This document shows positions 1 through 11,944 of a DNA stretch of 64,000 nucleotides, piece after piece (position 1 is the stretch's first letter; each line of letters opens with the position of its first letter). A program made the position numbers and the translations under genes. Source of the DNA: Hippophae tibetana (Eukaryota; Streptophyta; Magnoliopsida; Rosales; Elaeagnaceae). Location of the stretch: NCBI GenBank assembly GCA_037013495.1, contig CM072811.1, positions 48,987,452 to 49,051,451 of the forward strand, read 5' to 3'. Under the pieces are notes generated by a model. It was not told the DNA's origin. It was given only the letters and a program-made list of their open reading frames with translations, and searched no databases.

Positions 1-57
1 CACTCTATTAGAAACACTGACATGATTTATAAAATTATTAATTCAATTTTATTCCAG

Positions 58-490
58 CTTGCTATTGGTAAGGTGAACCCATTAATTCACTTTGGACTAT
101 GCAATGGAACAAGATCAAGTCCAACCGTAAGGTTCTTTACACCTGAAGGAGTTGAAGCTCAACTTAGATCTGCCGCTAGAGAGTTCTTTGAGAGCAGTGG
201 CATTGAGGTTGATCTGGACAAAAGAACATTATATCTCTCCAAAATTGTCAAGTGGTGAGCAATAAATTAGTCTCTCATTTTTAAGTACTAAATAATTCAT
301 TGTTGAATTTACCATTCAATTGTTATACCTTTGCAGGTTCAGTGTAGATTTCGGACAAGAGAAAGAGATCCTGAAGTGGATAATTAATTTCTCAGAGCCA
401 AACAAAGCAGGTCTGCTGTCGCATATTTTGGGGGATGGAGGTCCTATTAATATTGTGTATAAGAATTACAATTGGTCTTTGAACTGTTAA
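58..490 (+). CDS. DUF547 protein, C-terminal exons (partial)
   Basis: The last two exons of a gene whose start lies left of the window. Exon 58-254 follows an intron ending in TTCCAG; exon 337-490 follows an 82-base intron (255-336, GTGAGC to TTGCAG) and ends in TAA. The reading frame stays open across the junction (K-W-F). The peptide has the DUF547 signature HFGLCNG followed by SSPTVRFFTPEGVEAQL, then a basic segment ending SKIVKWF and a short tail ending YNWSLNC. DUF547 proteins in plants often carry an N-terminal leucine zipper (ternary complex factor MIP1 type); that half would be outside the window and cannot be checked. Biochemical function of the family is poorly known. Family confidence is good; the exact subgroup is not resolved. 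Confidence 0.8.
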
Positions 491-3475
491 CCATCCATTT
501 GAAGGGTAATAATTTGATGGTTATCGACTAAGCTCACGATTTGGTACATACCAATTAACATATGAGAGAGAATAATCATAGGTAAAAAGGAGAGAAAATT
601 AGTAAGATAAAGGGTTTGTTTAGTCAATTATCTCACATTTCTACCTCTAATTATTCTCGCTCATATTTTAATTGGCATGGATAACATCAGTTTAGTCTAG
701 ATTTACCAATATTTTTTCTTATTTGAAACTGAATGATATTTTATTGATATGAGAGTTATATGTTTGCATTGACAAAAGGAGTATGTATATAATTGAAGTT
801 TGGAGCTTGTATCTTATAGATATGAGCATGCATCAAGACTATAGGATTAGACGATTTTGTTGATATACAGAACAGCTTGGATCAATATTTATCATGTGTT
901 GCAAGATAAAAATTATACTATTAATTTTCCTTATTACTCTAAGAGTACTTTTGGGTTTTTGAGTCTTTAGAGTGTCGTAGTGAGTCATTGTGGTTTACCA
1001 ATTATCATTGTAATTTCTATTATAAATCAATGAAATCAGTATGAATTTGTTTTACTTTCTTATCTTTCTCTTTACTATATTGATTTCTCAATGTGGTATC
1101 ATCCATCAAGAACACACTCCCTTTTCTTATAAGCCTTAATCTCGTCCCTATCATGCTGTTCGAAAAACTCCAATTCAATTAATCCTTTTACTTTAGAGCT
1201 GGGATTAAGGCTAAGCATATTGATTATGAGGTTGGATTCAAGTTAAGATGAAATTAAAATTCAAAAAATATTTGCTTTTGAAAATTGATGGCATTATTTT
1301 ACATTGTTAATTAAAACAAAATTTCAATCCATAAATCTTCCAAAACTCAATTAATCTTATTATAAATTATTAGATAAACTTACAATGTATTATCAAATTA
1401 TTATATTTGTATTGTTTGTATAATCAAATTATATTTTATCACATTTCTATTATCAAATTATAAAAATGTTTAATTCTTAATGTCCTGTGAACCCTTAAAA
1501 ATGAAAAAAATAATCCAAAAATCTATAAAACTAAGTGTTTATTGTCTTCATTATCAGTTTTAAAGCAAATATTCTAACTCATCTTTTCTCCTTCTTTCCT
1601 TAAACCTTACTGCCACTCATTCCGTCTATTTTCTCTTATACTAATGAGAAAAATCAACAAATACTTTAACTTTTTTTTCTTTCCTAAACCTGAGTCTTTG
1701 TTAGTCAATAACTATCAAAATGCTCCTGCCTTATCACAACTTATTGTCTACTTATATCATAAATTTAGGAACATATGTACACACATTAACCATCTTAGAA
1801 TTGCAGTGGGTTTGATTCTAAAGTACTGATAAAAGGGTCCTTTCATAGAAATCCATTAATGGTGTTTGTGTTTAGTTTTGTTAAACAAGAGAGATTTTTT
1901 CCTCCAAACTCTTTACGTTGCTAATTTGGGAAGATGGCTTTGAGTGGGTGATAAAAAAGCAAAACTTTTAGAAAATTGTCAATGAGAAATTAGAGCTTTC
2001 AAAGCATTATTATTCGTTGCTTCGATGATTTAGTTTATTTTTCTAGGTTATCTTTTATGCTGCTTTTAATTTTATTTATATTTTTATTTTGAGCATAAAA
2101 AGAGGGTAAGATATAAGAAATTGCCAATTTGTTTAAGATTTGAAGAATAAGATAATAAATATTCAATTTTATAGTTTTTTTTAATAGTCTTTAAGATAAA
2201 TAAAAAAATGATAAAATAGTATGAATAAAATATTTTTATAATTTGATGATAAAAATTAAAAAAAAAAATTAATTTAATAGTATAAATAATATAAATATAA
2301 TAATTTAATAATATATTCATATAGTATAACTTTTATGCTATCTTTCTTGGAACTTTGGTTTAATATGAAAAATCGGGGGATATATATATATATATATCCT
2401 AATTCTGACTTGAGTGGCTTGCAAAGTTTATAGGAAAAATGGGTAAAATAAATCTATTTATTTTTATAAATTAAATATATTAATATTTTATTTTAATTAC
2501 TTTATTAATATATTTATAATCATTTTAAGTTTAATTATATTATATAAACCTAATTTATAAATAAAATTTTAATTTTAAGATGCAAATTTTCATGAAAAAT
2601 ATGATTCCCGGATATAGTCCCAATAAATTTTAGTAAAATTTTAAATATGTTTTTATTATAAATTTTAAAAATATTATTTTATATAATTTTTAAATTTTTA
2701 AATCTAATTTTGATGTGATAATTTTTGTAAGTAAACACACCAATAATAACAATGATAAATGGATATGTGTTACAATAGCAAGTGACAAATCACATAATTG
2801 ATTTTTTTTCTTCTCAAAAAATACAATACATGGTAATTTGAAAGCTTTAATGTATACATTTTATTGAAAAAGTAAATAAAAAAGATGCCAATATTTTTTT
2901 TTACAACCGCAAAACCCTGAGCAATAAAAAACCTATCATACTGCAATTCAATAAGAAGATGCCCATTTTGGTATTTATTGAATAAAATAAAAAAAATAAG
3001 AAGATGTTAGTTTTGGTATTTATAAATTTATTAAAGTCATTTGTACAATTTTATTACATGATTTTTGTAAATAATATATAAATTATTTGATTTTTAAAAT
3101 TATGACATTTTAATTATATAAAATTTTATGATTAAAATGTAAATTTTAAAAATCAAATAAATTTAATTGATTAGAATATCTAAATTTTAAAAATAAAATA
3201 ATTTAAATATTTTTTAAAAAATTATATAATTTAAATATCACAAATAAAATAAATTCTTGAGGGCTTCTTACTTATTCTTTAATAAATCAAATTCAACGTT
3301 GTTTTCCTTAACTTATGCAGATGTGTTTCCCTCATTTTTTTCCCGCCAAAAGAACCAAATGATAAACTCGATAAGAAACTCAGTCAGTACTGAGTAGCAT
3401 CACCTTATTACACACCTAGAAAGGATCAAACGTTGCACGCCTAAGCGCGAACTCAGAGAGAGAGAGAGAGTGAGA
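491..3475. other. AT-rich intergenic region
   Basis: Presumed 3' UTR of the DUF547 gene runs to around position 1050, where AATCAATGAAATC resembles a plant polyadenylation region. Beyond it the DNA is very AT-rich, with a short (TA)n run at about 2379-2398 and many A/T homopolymers. The short open frames here have no recognisable protein signature. The last ~170 bases before 3476 are less AT-rich and end in an (AG)n run (3454-3470), fitting the promoter and 5' UTR of the next gene. Confidence 0.6.
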
Positions 3476-6400
3476 ATGGAGAAAGATAAGTCAGTGCCGA
3501 CGGGTTGCTTCAAATGTGGGCGGCCCGGCCACTGGTCTCGTGACTGTCCTTCCTCAGATCCCATCTCCAATTCTTCTAACCCTAACCCTAAAAGTAGCAC
3601 AAATTACTTCAAATCCAATTTCAATTCATCTCGCTCTGCTTTCCCTTCTTCTTCTTCTCTAAAGAATGGAGCTTTTGATGCTGCTTCAAGACCAGTTGGA
3701 GTTGATAAATCTTCAGAGAAGCCGAAGAAAGTAGCGGTTTCCAGGTCTAGACCTAAGCTCACCCCCGAGCTGTTTCTCTCCGATGATGGCCTCGGTTATG
3801 TTCTCCGTCACTTCCCCCGCGCCTTCAAGTATCGCGGCCGTGGCAATGAGGTACTTTGCTATTTTAATCTCTCTCTCTCTATTTCCCTCAGTCGCACGAT
3901 TTTGATATTTTCGTTGGAATTATGAGATTGCTCGAATTTTGGGAGGCTGTCGCGGGCATTCATCGCTCTGAAGCCCAATTGTTTTTCAATATATTGTTTA
4001 CGATATCATTTCATGAAATCCCAACTATTTAGCGATTGCTATAATTATGCGCAAAAGGAGACATATGTCTTAGGATCAAATGGGGAGAATGGACTGATAT
4101 GAACGCAAGTGATTAGAATTATCATTTAAAAAATAGCTTAAGAATTAATTTTATGGTGTCAAGTTTAGAAGATAAACCTGGTTAGGTTATTGATGGGTTT
4201 AATGACTTATTAGAAATGAAGGACAAACAATTTTATGTTGTATTTGAAATCATGTTTCTAAAACTTAAGCAGTTTTCAAGATTCAAAGTAATCAAATTAT
4301 AAAGTAATTGTGTTTTAAGTTGCACAAGATTACAAAAATGTTATTTATATTATACAATGTTTTGAATGATTGTTTGAATATGAAAATAAGTTTTAGATTT
4401 AAATATTATTTGAAATATGTTTGATGTTTTGAAAAATAATTTAGCCAAAAGGATTTTAGTTTATCTGTATAATATTTTGATGAAATTTTTGGATTCCTTT
4501 TGTTTGAAAAGAAGAATACTATTTTTGGAATCAAATCTAACATACCCTAAGAAAACCATTTTTTCAGGGATGCATATGTTATGACTTATGCGTGGTTTAG
4601 AGTCTTTGGTGATATTATGAGTTAGACTAAGTTGCTCAAAATGCATGCATGAAAGAGTTTAAACTTACTGAGACAATTATCTTTTGCGACAATTTGCAAT
4701 TCACCATGTTCATTATTTTTTGGGGGAGGGATATCTCAATTACCTTCTTAATCAATGACTTTTGACCTAACAACATTCTTCAACCGGATTGGTCATGCAG
4801 CTAATGCTTAATTTGCATCTTAAGAAAAAGGCTTGCTTGCACTCTGTGAATGCTTGACTCAATTCCAAGGCCATGTGAATTGACCACAGTCACTATCCTT
4901 TTTCAATGTGTTTGGTATTAGCCATGTTGGAAAATGTTGAAGATGAAGGCGAATGCTATCCATATTAAGATATTGTAATGCCATTAGTTGCTTCAATCTG
5001 CTCATTCATGTTGTAGGTTCGCGACTTGGGAAATCTGCTTGGCTTGTATAGTGAATGGCACTCTCACTTAATTCCTTATTATTCATTTGATCAGTTCGTA
5101 CATAAGGTGGAACAAGTTGCTAGTACAAAACGCGTAAAGGTAATGTCTTCTTGAATCATAGTCTTTTCTCTTTTGAAGCTACTTTAAGATACCATATAAT
5201 TTCCTGATTGTTAGGATGGTGATCCATATGTAGATATTGTAGAATAACTTCATTTTTTTCTGCTGTTGACTTTCTCACTCAAGATCCACTCTGCATAACT
5301 TTTATCAGAGTGCCATGTTGTGTTTTAAATGATGCATACTGTGATATCTAATAATATCTTGAAATTAGCATCAAAAATTGCTATTTCACTTGGTCTACTA
5401 TGATTGAATGATTGTTTTGAAACACTGTAAAATGATGATAAAGGAAGAAAATTACTGTAAGATAACTTTATTTGAGTACCACGTTCTACATCAATATTTT
5501 GTGGATCCAGCCAATTGAATTTAAGTACTTGAGATATTCTTTTTCTCTGGATTAAACTGCAATGTCACTTTTGGAACCTTGGACTTTAGAAGGGAAAAAC
5601 TATTTGACCTTGAAAAGCTATAAATTTGAAATAGAAACTCAGAAATATTTGTGTTCATTATTTCAAACCATATGTTCATTTTATTATTCTTCCAAGTTCT
5701 TGTTTCCAACTAAATGTATTTTTCGATATTTAGGTAGGTTTCCTTTAAAAAATATCCATTTGTAGTAGTTTGGTTCAGTCTTATAAATTATTATTTTTAT
5801 TTAATTGAAAAATATCTAGCCTTTGTTTCTCTGATTTTTTAGTTTTATTTTAAATATTATTCGGTTTTGTTCTATGTCTAACATATCGTTTTCAATCTGC
5901 TTAATAATGAGAGACAGTCTTGCTACAAAAGCAATTTCTATTTTATTTGCTTCATTTTGCATTTCGCACACTTTCAAACATAAGTTACAATTGCACGACA
6001 CTAATAAGCAAGAAATTTAACTTTGGCTTGCTCTCCGTAAGTGGAAACTGACTACTGGTAAACTATTCATTTCATTTTGTTCTCATTGCTGATCAGACAT
6101 GTCTTAGAGAATTAAGAGAAAGAGTTGCTAGTGGAGGAGATCCAACAAAATTGCACGAGCCACCAACCGAACGATCCACTCCAAATGAAGAACAAGGTTT
6201 GTTAGATAGGTTGCATGAAGTTTTTTCTGTTGTATCATGGGTGATCTTATGAATAAAACACAATTTGGACGTTTTAATAATGTTCAGAATTACTTGGTTA
6301 TAAATTTATAATTTCCCGAGGTTTCTTTAATTTAACAAATAAATGAGGCAAACTTTTGAGAAACTCTCCACGTGATTATTGATTACGACTTTCTCACGCA

Positions 6401-8806
6401 TTGATGGATTCTGGAATCTGAAGTATTGTTATGATGTCACTTAAGTATTTTTTGAAGAACCAAAATAATTTTTCTTGCATAATCATTTCAAAAATGGAAC
6501 GGTTAATCTGTTGAACACTAATATTTAGATGAAATGTTAAGTAAACTTTCATAATCTACGAAATATTTTTACCTTTTTAAAAGACTGGAGTGACCAGTGC
6601 ATTCTCTTTTCCTATCTTGATGTCTGGCTGTCTTTTCAGCAACTACAGAGGCTATTAACTCTGAGGATCTACATGTTCTGAGCCCTGACGCTGATGATGT
6701 ACAGAATAAAATGCATCAGGAAGCTTATAAGAAAGTGGCCTGGGTACATATCATTTACTTTCTTTTAACTTTTTTGTTTTTTATGGGTTACAAACCCTTT
6801 GTTTTGAGTTGTTTTGGGTGGGGGGTAGGGTATAAGTCTTATATTACTTTGCATGGGGTGATTTTTTAATAAACATTTTATAACTTCCACATGCAGAAGT
6901 TTGACAATCAATCTTGTTATTTGACAAGGTAAAAGCTAATTGAGGCTTAAACAAGTGGGAAATCTTATAGTTATTGGATGTGTGTTTTTTAGGTTTTGTC
7001 CTCTTAGTTTGTGGGGTTGTTGCTACTAGTAAAGCGATCAAATTCATTTTGGATATTTTTTGTAATTTGTAGCACCAAACCAACCCAATATAAAAATGGA
7101 AATTGAATAACTTGGATGATTCAATTCGAATCAAATAAATTTTAAACACCCCTAAGTAAAACACTTTTAATGGTGTTTAACAACTTCTAGTTTTCAAACT
7201 TTTGAGCAACACCATGAATGATTCTTAAAGAAGTGCCAGATACCAATTCTCCTAAAAGTTTAAGCTTGTGAGAGGTGGACTTGACAATTTATTTATACTT
7301 TTTAATATTCCTCAAGCGTTTACTATTGTCACTTTATTTTTTCTCAAAAGTGAGTTTACTTGTTTTATATGAGACCCATCAAACTTGGGAATTTTAAGTG
7401 ATATTAGGGGTTGTCACATAGATTAAATCTCAATACTTTGCTATTTTGATGTCATATAGAAGTGTCAGACACTAATTCTTTTAAAAGCTCAAATTTGTGA
7501 GAGATGTACTTGACTATTCATTTATACTCTTTAATACTTCTAGTATTAATAATTTGTGAGAAATAGTTTAATTTATTATGCGTTATGCTTTCTTCAAATA
7601 ATTATTAAAATACTACTCAAAATCACTTCTAATAATTTTATGTCAAACAAAAATGTACCTATCTTGAAACCACTTTTGACTATTTATGGAAATAATGTTA
7701 GGAAGTTTGGATCAAATAATATAAATCACAAATTCTTCCTCTCAAGATCTTCCTTAATAGAATATCAAAAAACATAAAAATATAAAATACATTACACAAT
7801 AATTATATTGAAAATTCTAAATTGAAGAAAAATCATTTTTATTATCAAAAGACAACTAGAGAAAAAATTTACTATGTGAAAAATTGTTACAACCACAATC
7901 TCAACAATTTTCTCAAACTCTCAAAAGATAAGTAATTACAAACCCAAAAGATTTTTCCTACAAAATTCTCTCACTCAAAAACTTCTTATACAAGTTTTTT
8001 TCTATTTTTGATATTATTAATAATAAAGAAATGAAGTCATATTTATAGCCTTTTAAGTTCCCATTTCATATGTCAAATGTTTATTGATTCATCAAAATTA
8101 GACTACCTAATTTTTTTTATTCTTTATTCAAATAAGGTTAGTTACTTCCATCTTATGATATTGTTAGCCATCTTCCATGAATTTTCTTTTAAATTAGACA
8201 TCTCTTATTTTGACTAATAAATCCAATATTATTTTTAATCAATCACAACAAAAAAATATATCTAAACATGCTCAAATGTCAAATGCTAGAATGCTGAAAG
8301 TTAATATGTGCTTGCTTATTGCTTATGTTAATTGTAGTATTTATATTTTGGGAATTAATTGTGTTTAAGTGATATGACATACATATAAGTGTGGTTATTT
8401 AAACACTCTAATTTAGTGTAAAATAAAATATTGGCAGATCTTACATCCTAATATGTATCCAAAAGTTGACAACTCTTAATGTACTAAAAGAGTCCGAGTA
8501 ACATAGTTTATTACGGGTTGAATTGGGTAACCATGATAAAGCTATATAATATCGTTGCATGCATTTTAAAGTAAATGTTTCTTTTGCCATTTTCTTAGGG
8601 TGTGTTCTTTATTCAATTGATTGCAGGAGTCTTCTCAGACACTTGCAAATGACACGATCACTGCACCCGATCAAGTTCGAAATGATATTACACGATCAAG
8701 TGAATCACAAATTACAGAAGAACAAAGAGCTCGGATGGAAGCTAACAGATTGAGGGCACTAGAAAAAGCTAAAGCTAGGGGACATGTTGCAGGTGGCTTG
8801 ACCTAA
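3476..8806 (+). CDS. TIPIN/Swi3-type replication fork protein with CCHC knuckle
   Basis: Five exons joined by hand: 3476-3850, 5017-5139, 6097-6196, 6640-6743, 8627-8806, giving 293 residues with every junction in frame. The ATG at 3476 is chosen because an in-frame GTG just upstream is not a plausible plant start. Residues 11-24 form a CX2CX4HX4C zinc knuckle (C11, C14, H19, C24). A Ser/Asn-rich linker follows. Residues about 92-178 match the Swi3 domain of TIMELESS-interacting proteins (RPKLTPELFLSDDGLGYVL, then HFPRAFKYRGRG, then the LIPYYSFDQFV stretch in exon 2). The C-terminal exon is charged and probably helical. Swi3/TIPIN proteins act with TIMELESS/Tof1 in the nucleus to stabilise stalled forks and support the S-phase checkpoint. 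The knuckle suggests direct nucleic-acid binding (inference). Intron 4 is unusually long (1,883 bases). Confidence 0.87.
6744..8626 (+). other. Long intron 4 of the TIPIN-like gene, with repeat debris
   Basis: AT-rich intron bounded by GTACAT and TTGCAG. It contains two diverged direct copies (about 7230-7311 and 7459-7540) of an ~80-base segment, and at 7850-8060 a stretch rich in CTCTCA/ACAATT that looks like decayed repeat DNA of unknown type. No coding sequence is recognisable. Confidence 0.55.
7230..7540. repeat. Diverged direct repeat pair in intron
   Basis: Copies at about 7230-7311 and 7459-7540, offset 229 bases. Both run GAAGTG(C/T)CAGA, then CAATTCT or TAATTCT, AAAAG, TTGTGAGAG, ACTTGAC and TTTATACT. 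Mismatches are frequent, so the pair is old. It may be part of a decayed transposon or an internal duplication. Confidence 0.5.
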
Positions 8807-11650
8807 CTATTTAGATCATTCAATTTTTACTTGTGCTTTTGCAATCTAGATGGATGTACTTCCTATCTTTTTATTCTAAAATATTTTTATTTTAATGTGA
8901 GTTACATTTGCACTAATAACTCAACTGGCATTAACGTATCATTTGGAAAAAAATAAATATGAAATTAAGCATATGCCAAATGCCCAGATTTGAATTAAGG
9001 CTAGTCTTACATAGCAAAATAGGAATTATGATTGATGTGAACTAGCTTTTAGGAATGTGAAATTTAATTACATTTTTTAATCTGGATCCTCGGTTTTGTT
9101 TTTATTCGATAAATTTAAAAAAAAATGTATGATTTCAAGTATTAACCGAACATTAAGTAATAGTTACAATATGTATATAGTTATATTGATATTTTTTTCG
9201 TTTTTATTCTATATATATTATATTTATTTATTAAATTAATAAAAATTAGTGTTTTTGGTTAGGATATAAAAGATGAATTTTTTTAGTTCCTCTGGGTCTG
9301 CGTCTGATCGTTTGCGTCTCTTGCTCTCCACCTGGTCTTGTTGTGGTTGTGTGTCTCTGTGTGCTCATTCCATTGACTCCACTGCTAATCATCAACCCTC
9401 AGTCTTCTTAGACGCTCGAGCTCGAACATAAAAAAAATTAGATGCTTGTGCATTCTAGTTTAGTTGTCGATCGTGGTTGCTTATTTCAGTTCAGATTGGC
9501 CTCCCTTCTTTGTGACAAAATCAATAGAAGGTAAATTTCAATCAAATCAAAACCACTTTCTACGTGACAGAAAGTATTTCGTATCGGTGTTTCAGTGAAA
9601 AGAAAGAAACAAAACTATGAAAATAAAATTAGAAAATTGTGTTATTTTTTGATTGATGGAATCGTGTATTAATCAGGGAAATTGTTGATTGGATGGTCTG
9701 TGACTCTGTGTGCTAGGTAAACTGTTAGATGCTTTCAGTTTATTATTATTATTATAAACCCTAGTGGATTTTTGTTAATTTGTATCTTACATTATTTTTC
9801 TTGTTGCATTGCAATTGAGACGTTTTTTGTATTGATTATTCAATACTTATTAAATAAAATCAATACTTATTTTTCGATTAAAAAAATTAAATATTTCATA
9901 TAATATACTTTTTTTAATTGTAAAGAATAATTTCATTAATGTGTTTGATGCAAAAACTAAAATTAAAAATTAAATCATTTAATTAATTACAAATAAGACA
10001 TTTTCTAAAACTAATTAGTTATAAAAACTTGTAAATGATGAATTTAGACTACATTTTTGGGATGGTTTTTAAGGAGTTTAGAAAAATATTTTTAATTTTG
10101 GGTATTATTATTACCTATTTTGTTTCATTATTTTAGATACAGATTTTAGGCTTTCAATCCAAAAAAATAATTATATCAAAAATTAGTCCACCCGTACCTT
10201 GCCGACTCCTACAGCTTTGACTCAATAACACGGATAATGTTGAATCAAAGAATTGATGTGTGAGTTTTGATTCGTATAAAACTAAAATTTCAAACAAATA
10301 TAGATTTCAATTAAAGATGATCGTTATCACTGACATCTTGTGAAGTTTGGTCAAATATCACTTCGCTTCATGAGATTTTAATTTGATATAATCCACCGGA
10401 TTTTTATTAAAATTATTATATTGTATTTAATTATTTGTTATAGAATAATATAAATGATAACGAGAATGAATTTAAATATTTAATTTAATTATTATTTAAA
10501 ATAAAATGTAAAATATTTTAATAACATAAGAAAGAATTCTTATTTTCAATCTCTTTATAAATTCGCTCAAATACTTATTTTTTCATATATTTATATAATT
10601 ATTTATTATTTTATTTAAAAATTTAAAAAAATATTTTTAATTTTATTTTAATATTTATTATCCTTAAAAGTTTGTATTTTTAATTTTTATATAAATAGAA
10701 AAAAATTGTCAAAGGAGAGAAAAAACGACAAAGAAAGTCAGAGATAACAATAAATGTAGGAGCGCAACTCAAAACAAAAGAACTGAAAACCCCCCAATTT
10801 CTTACAATGGCGGCGAGATAACACGCCGGTCACGTACCGCCACCCACTCTTTGACTTCCCTCTCTTCATTTCTTTCTCAATATATTGAAATAATAATTTT
10901 ACATGTGATTTTTTTTCTATTTATATAAAAATTAAAAGAATTTGTTATTTTCAGTACAAAAAATTAATAAAAAAATAATTTAACATTTTATTAAATAATT
11001 TAATATTTCAACCTCTATAAATAAAATTATTATTATTATTATTATAATTAAAAAAATGTTATATTAGAAAACTCTCCATTAAATTATATATATATTTGTA
11101 AATTCTTTTAGGTTTAAATTTTACTGATAGTATTTATTATTTTGAAAAATCATCTAATAAATTTAAAATAAAACCTACCTTTTTCAAATTATTTTAATAA
11201 AAGAAATTTAGTTTGTCGTATTTATTGTCTGTAAATTTTATGTGAGAAAAAACTCAGCTTTATTAATTAAAATTGATATTTTTAGATTAAAAAATTAACA
11301 TTAAAAAATTTAAAATTCATGTAATCAAATATTTTTAAAATTAAAAACTTTATTTTTACGATAGTAAAAATAACTTTTGAATTAACTAGTGATTTTATAT
11401 GAGTTTTAAAGTTGCCTAACTAATGTGTTAAATTGAGTTAATTTTAATTTATTAATAAAAAGGTACTATATTTATTATATATAATTCATTTTATTTTTGC
11501 ACATTGAAATACTTATAAAATGAAACTAGTTTTACTTTATTTTTGTCATATCATGTATTTTTTTTATCCCCTTTTTCTTACATCAATGGCTGTTTTATTC
11601 TTTAAAAATTAAAAAAAAAATGTTTCTTTATTTCAAGTAAAATAAAATGA
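8807..11650. other. Intergenic region with two small GC-richer islands
   Basis: Mostly AT-rich. Two stretches stand out: 9285-9440 (CTGGGTCTGCGTCTGATCG and following) and 10795-10865 (ATGGCGGCGAGATAACACG and following). Neither contains a long open frame or a protein signature I recognise. They may be decayed promoter or first-exon remnants. The copia element begins directly at the right edge. Confidence 0.4.
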
Positions 11651-11930
11651 TAATTGTAATGAATTAATCATCCAAAGTGTTTATTCTAATTGAGAGAAAA
11701 ACTTTTGTGAGAGAAAATTGAGAGTAATTTTCTTGGGTGTAATTAGGTTGTGAGTTGTGAGTGTTGTAAACACCTTGTGTAATTTCTCCTCTTTCAGTAA
11801 AAAGATCTGCAGCAGGTCCGGAGACGTAAGCAAGATTGGCTGAACTCCGTTATCAAATTTGTGTGTTATTTTTTCTATTTTTGCTTTCTCATAAGTCTCA
11901 CTTATCGGGAATTTGTGTAATTTCCCAACA
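11651..11930 (+). repeat. 5' LTR of the copia element (shorter than its partner)
   Basis: It matches 15997-16275 of the 3' LTR over about 280 bases, ends in CCCAACA, and is followed after two bases by the primer-binding site. It is shorter than the 432-base 3' LTR, so no target-site duplication can be read. Confidence 0.85.
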
Positions 11931-11932
11931 AC

Positions 11933-11944
11933 TGGTATCAGAGC
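11933..11944 (+). other. Primer-binding site (initiator Met tRNA)
   Basis: TGGTATCAGAGC, two bases after the 5' LTR, is the usual plant copia primer-binding site complementary to the 3' end of initiator Met tRNA. Confidence 0.9.

Noticed and set aside
2084-2320. Minus-strand 78-codon open frame
   Set aside because: Ile/Tyr/Phe-rich translation of AT-rich intergenic DNA, without conserved motifs or splice context.
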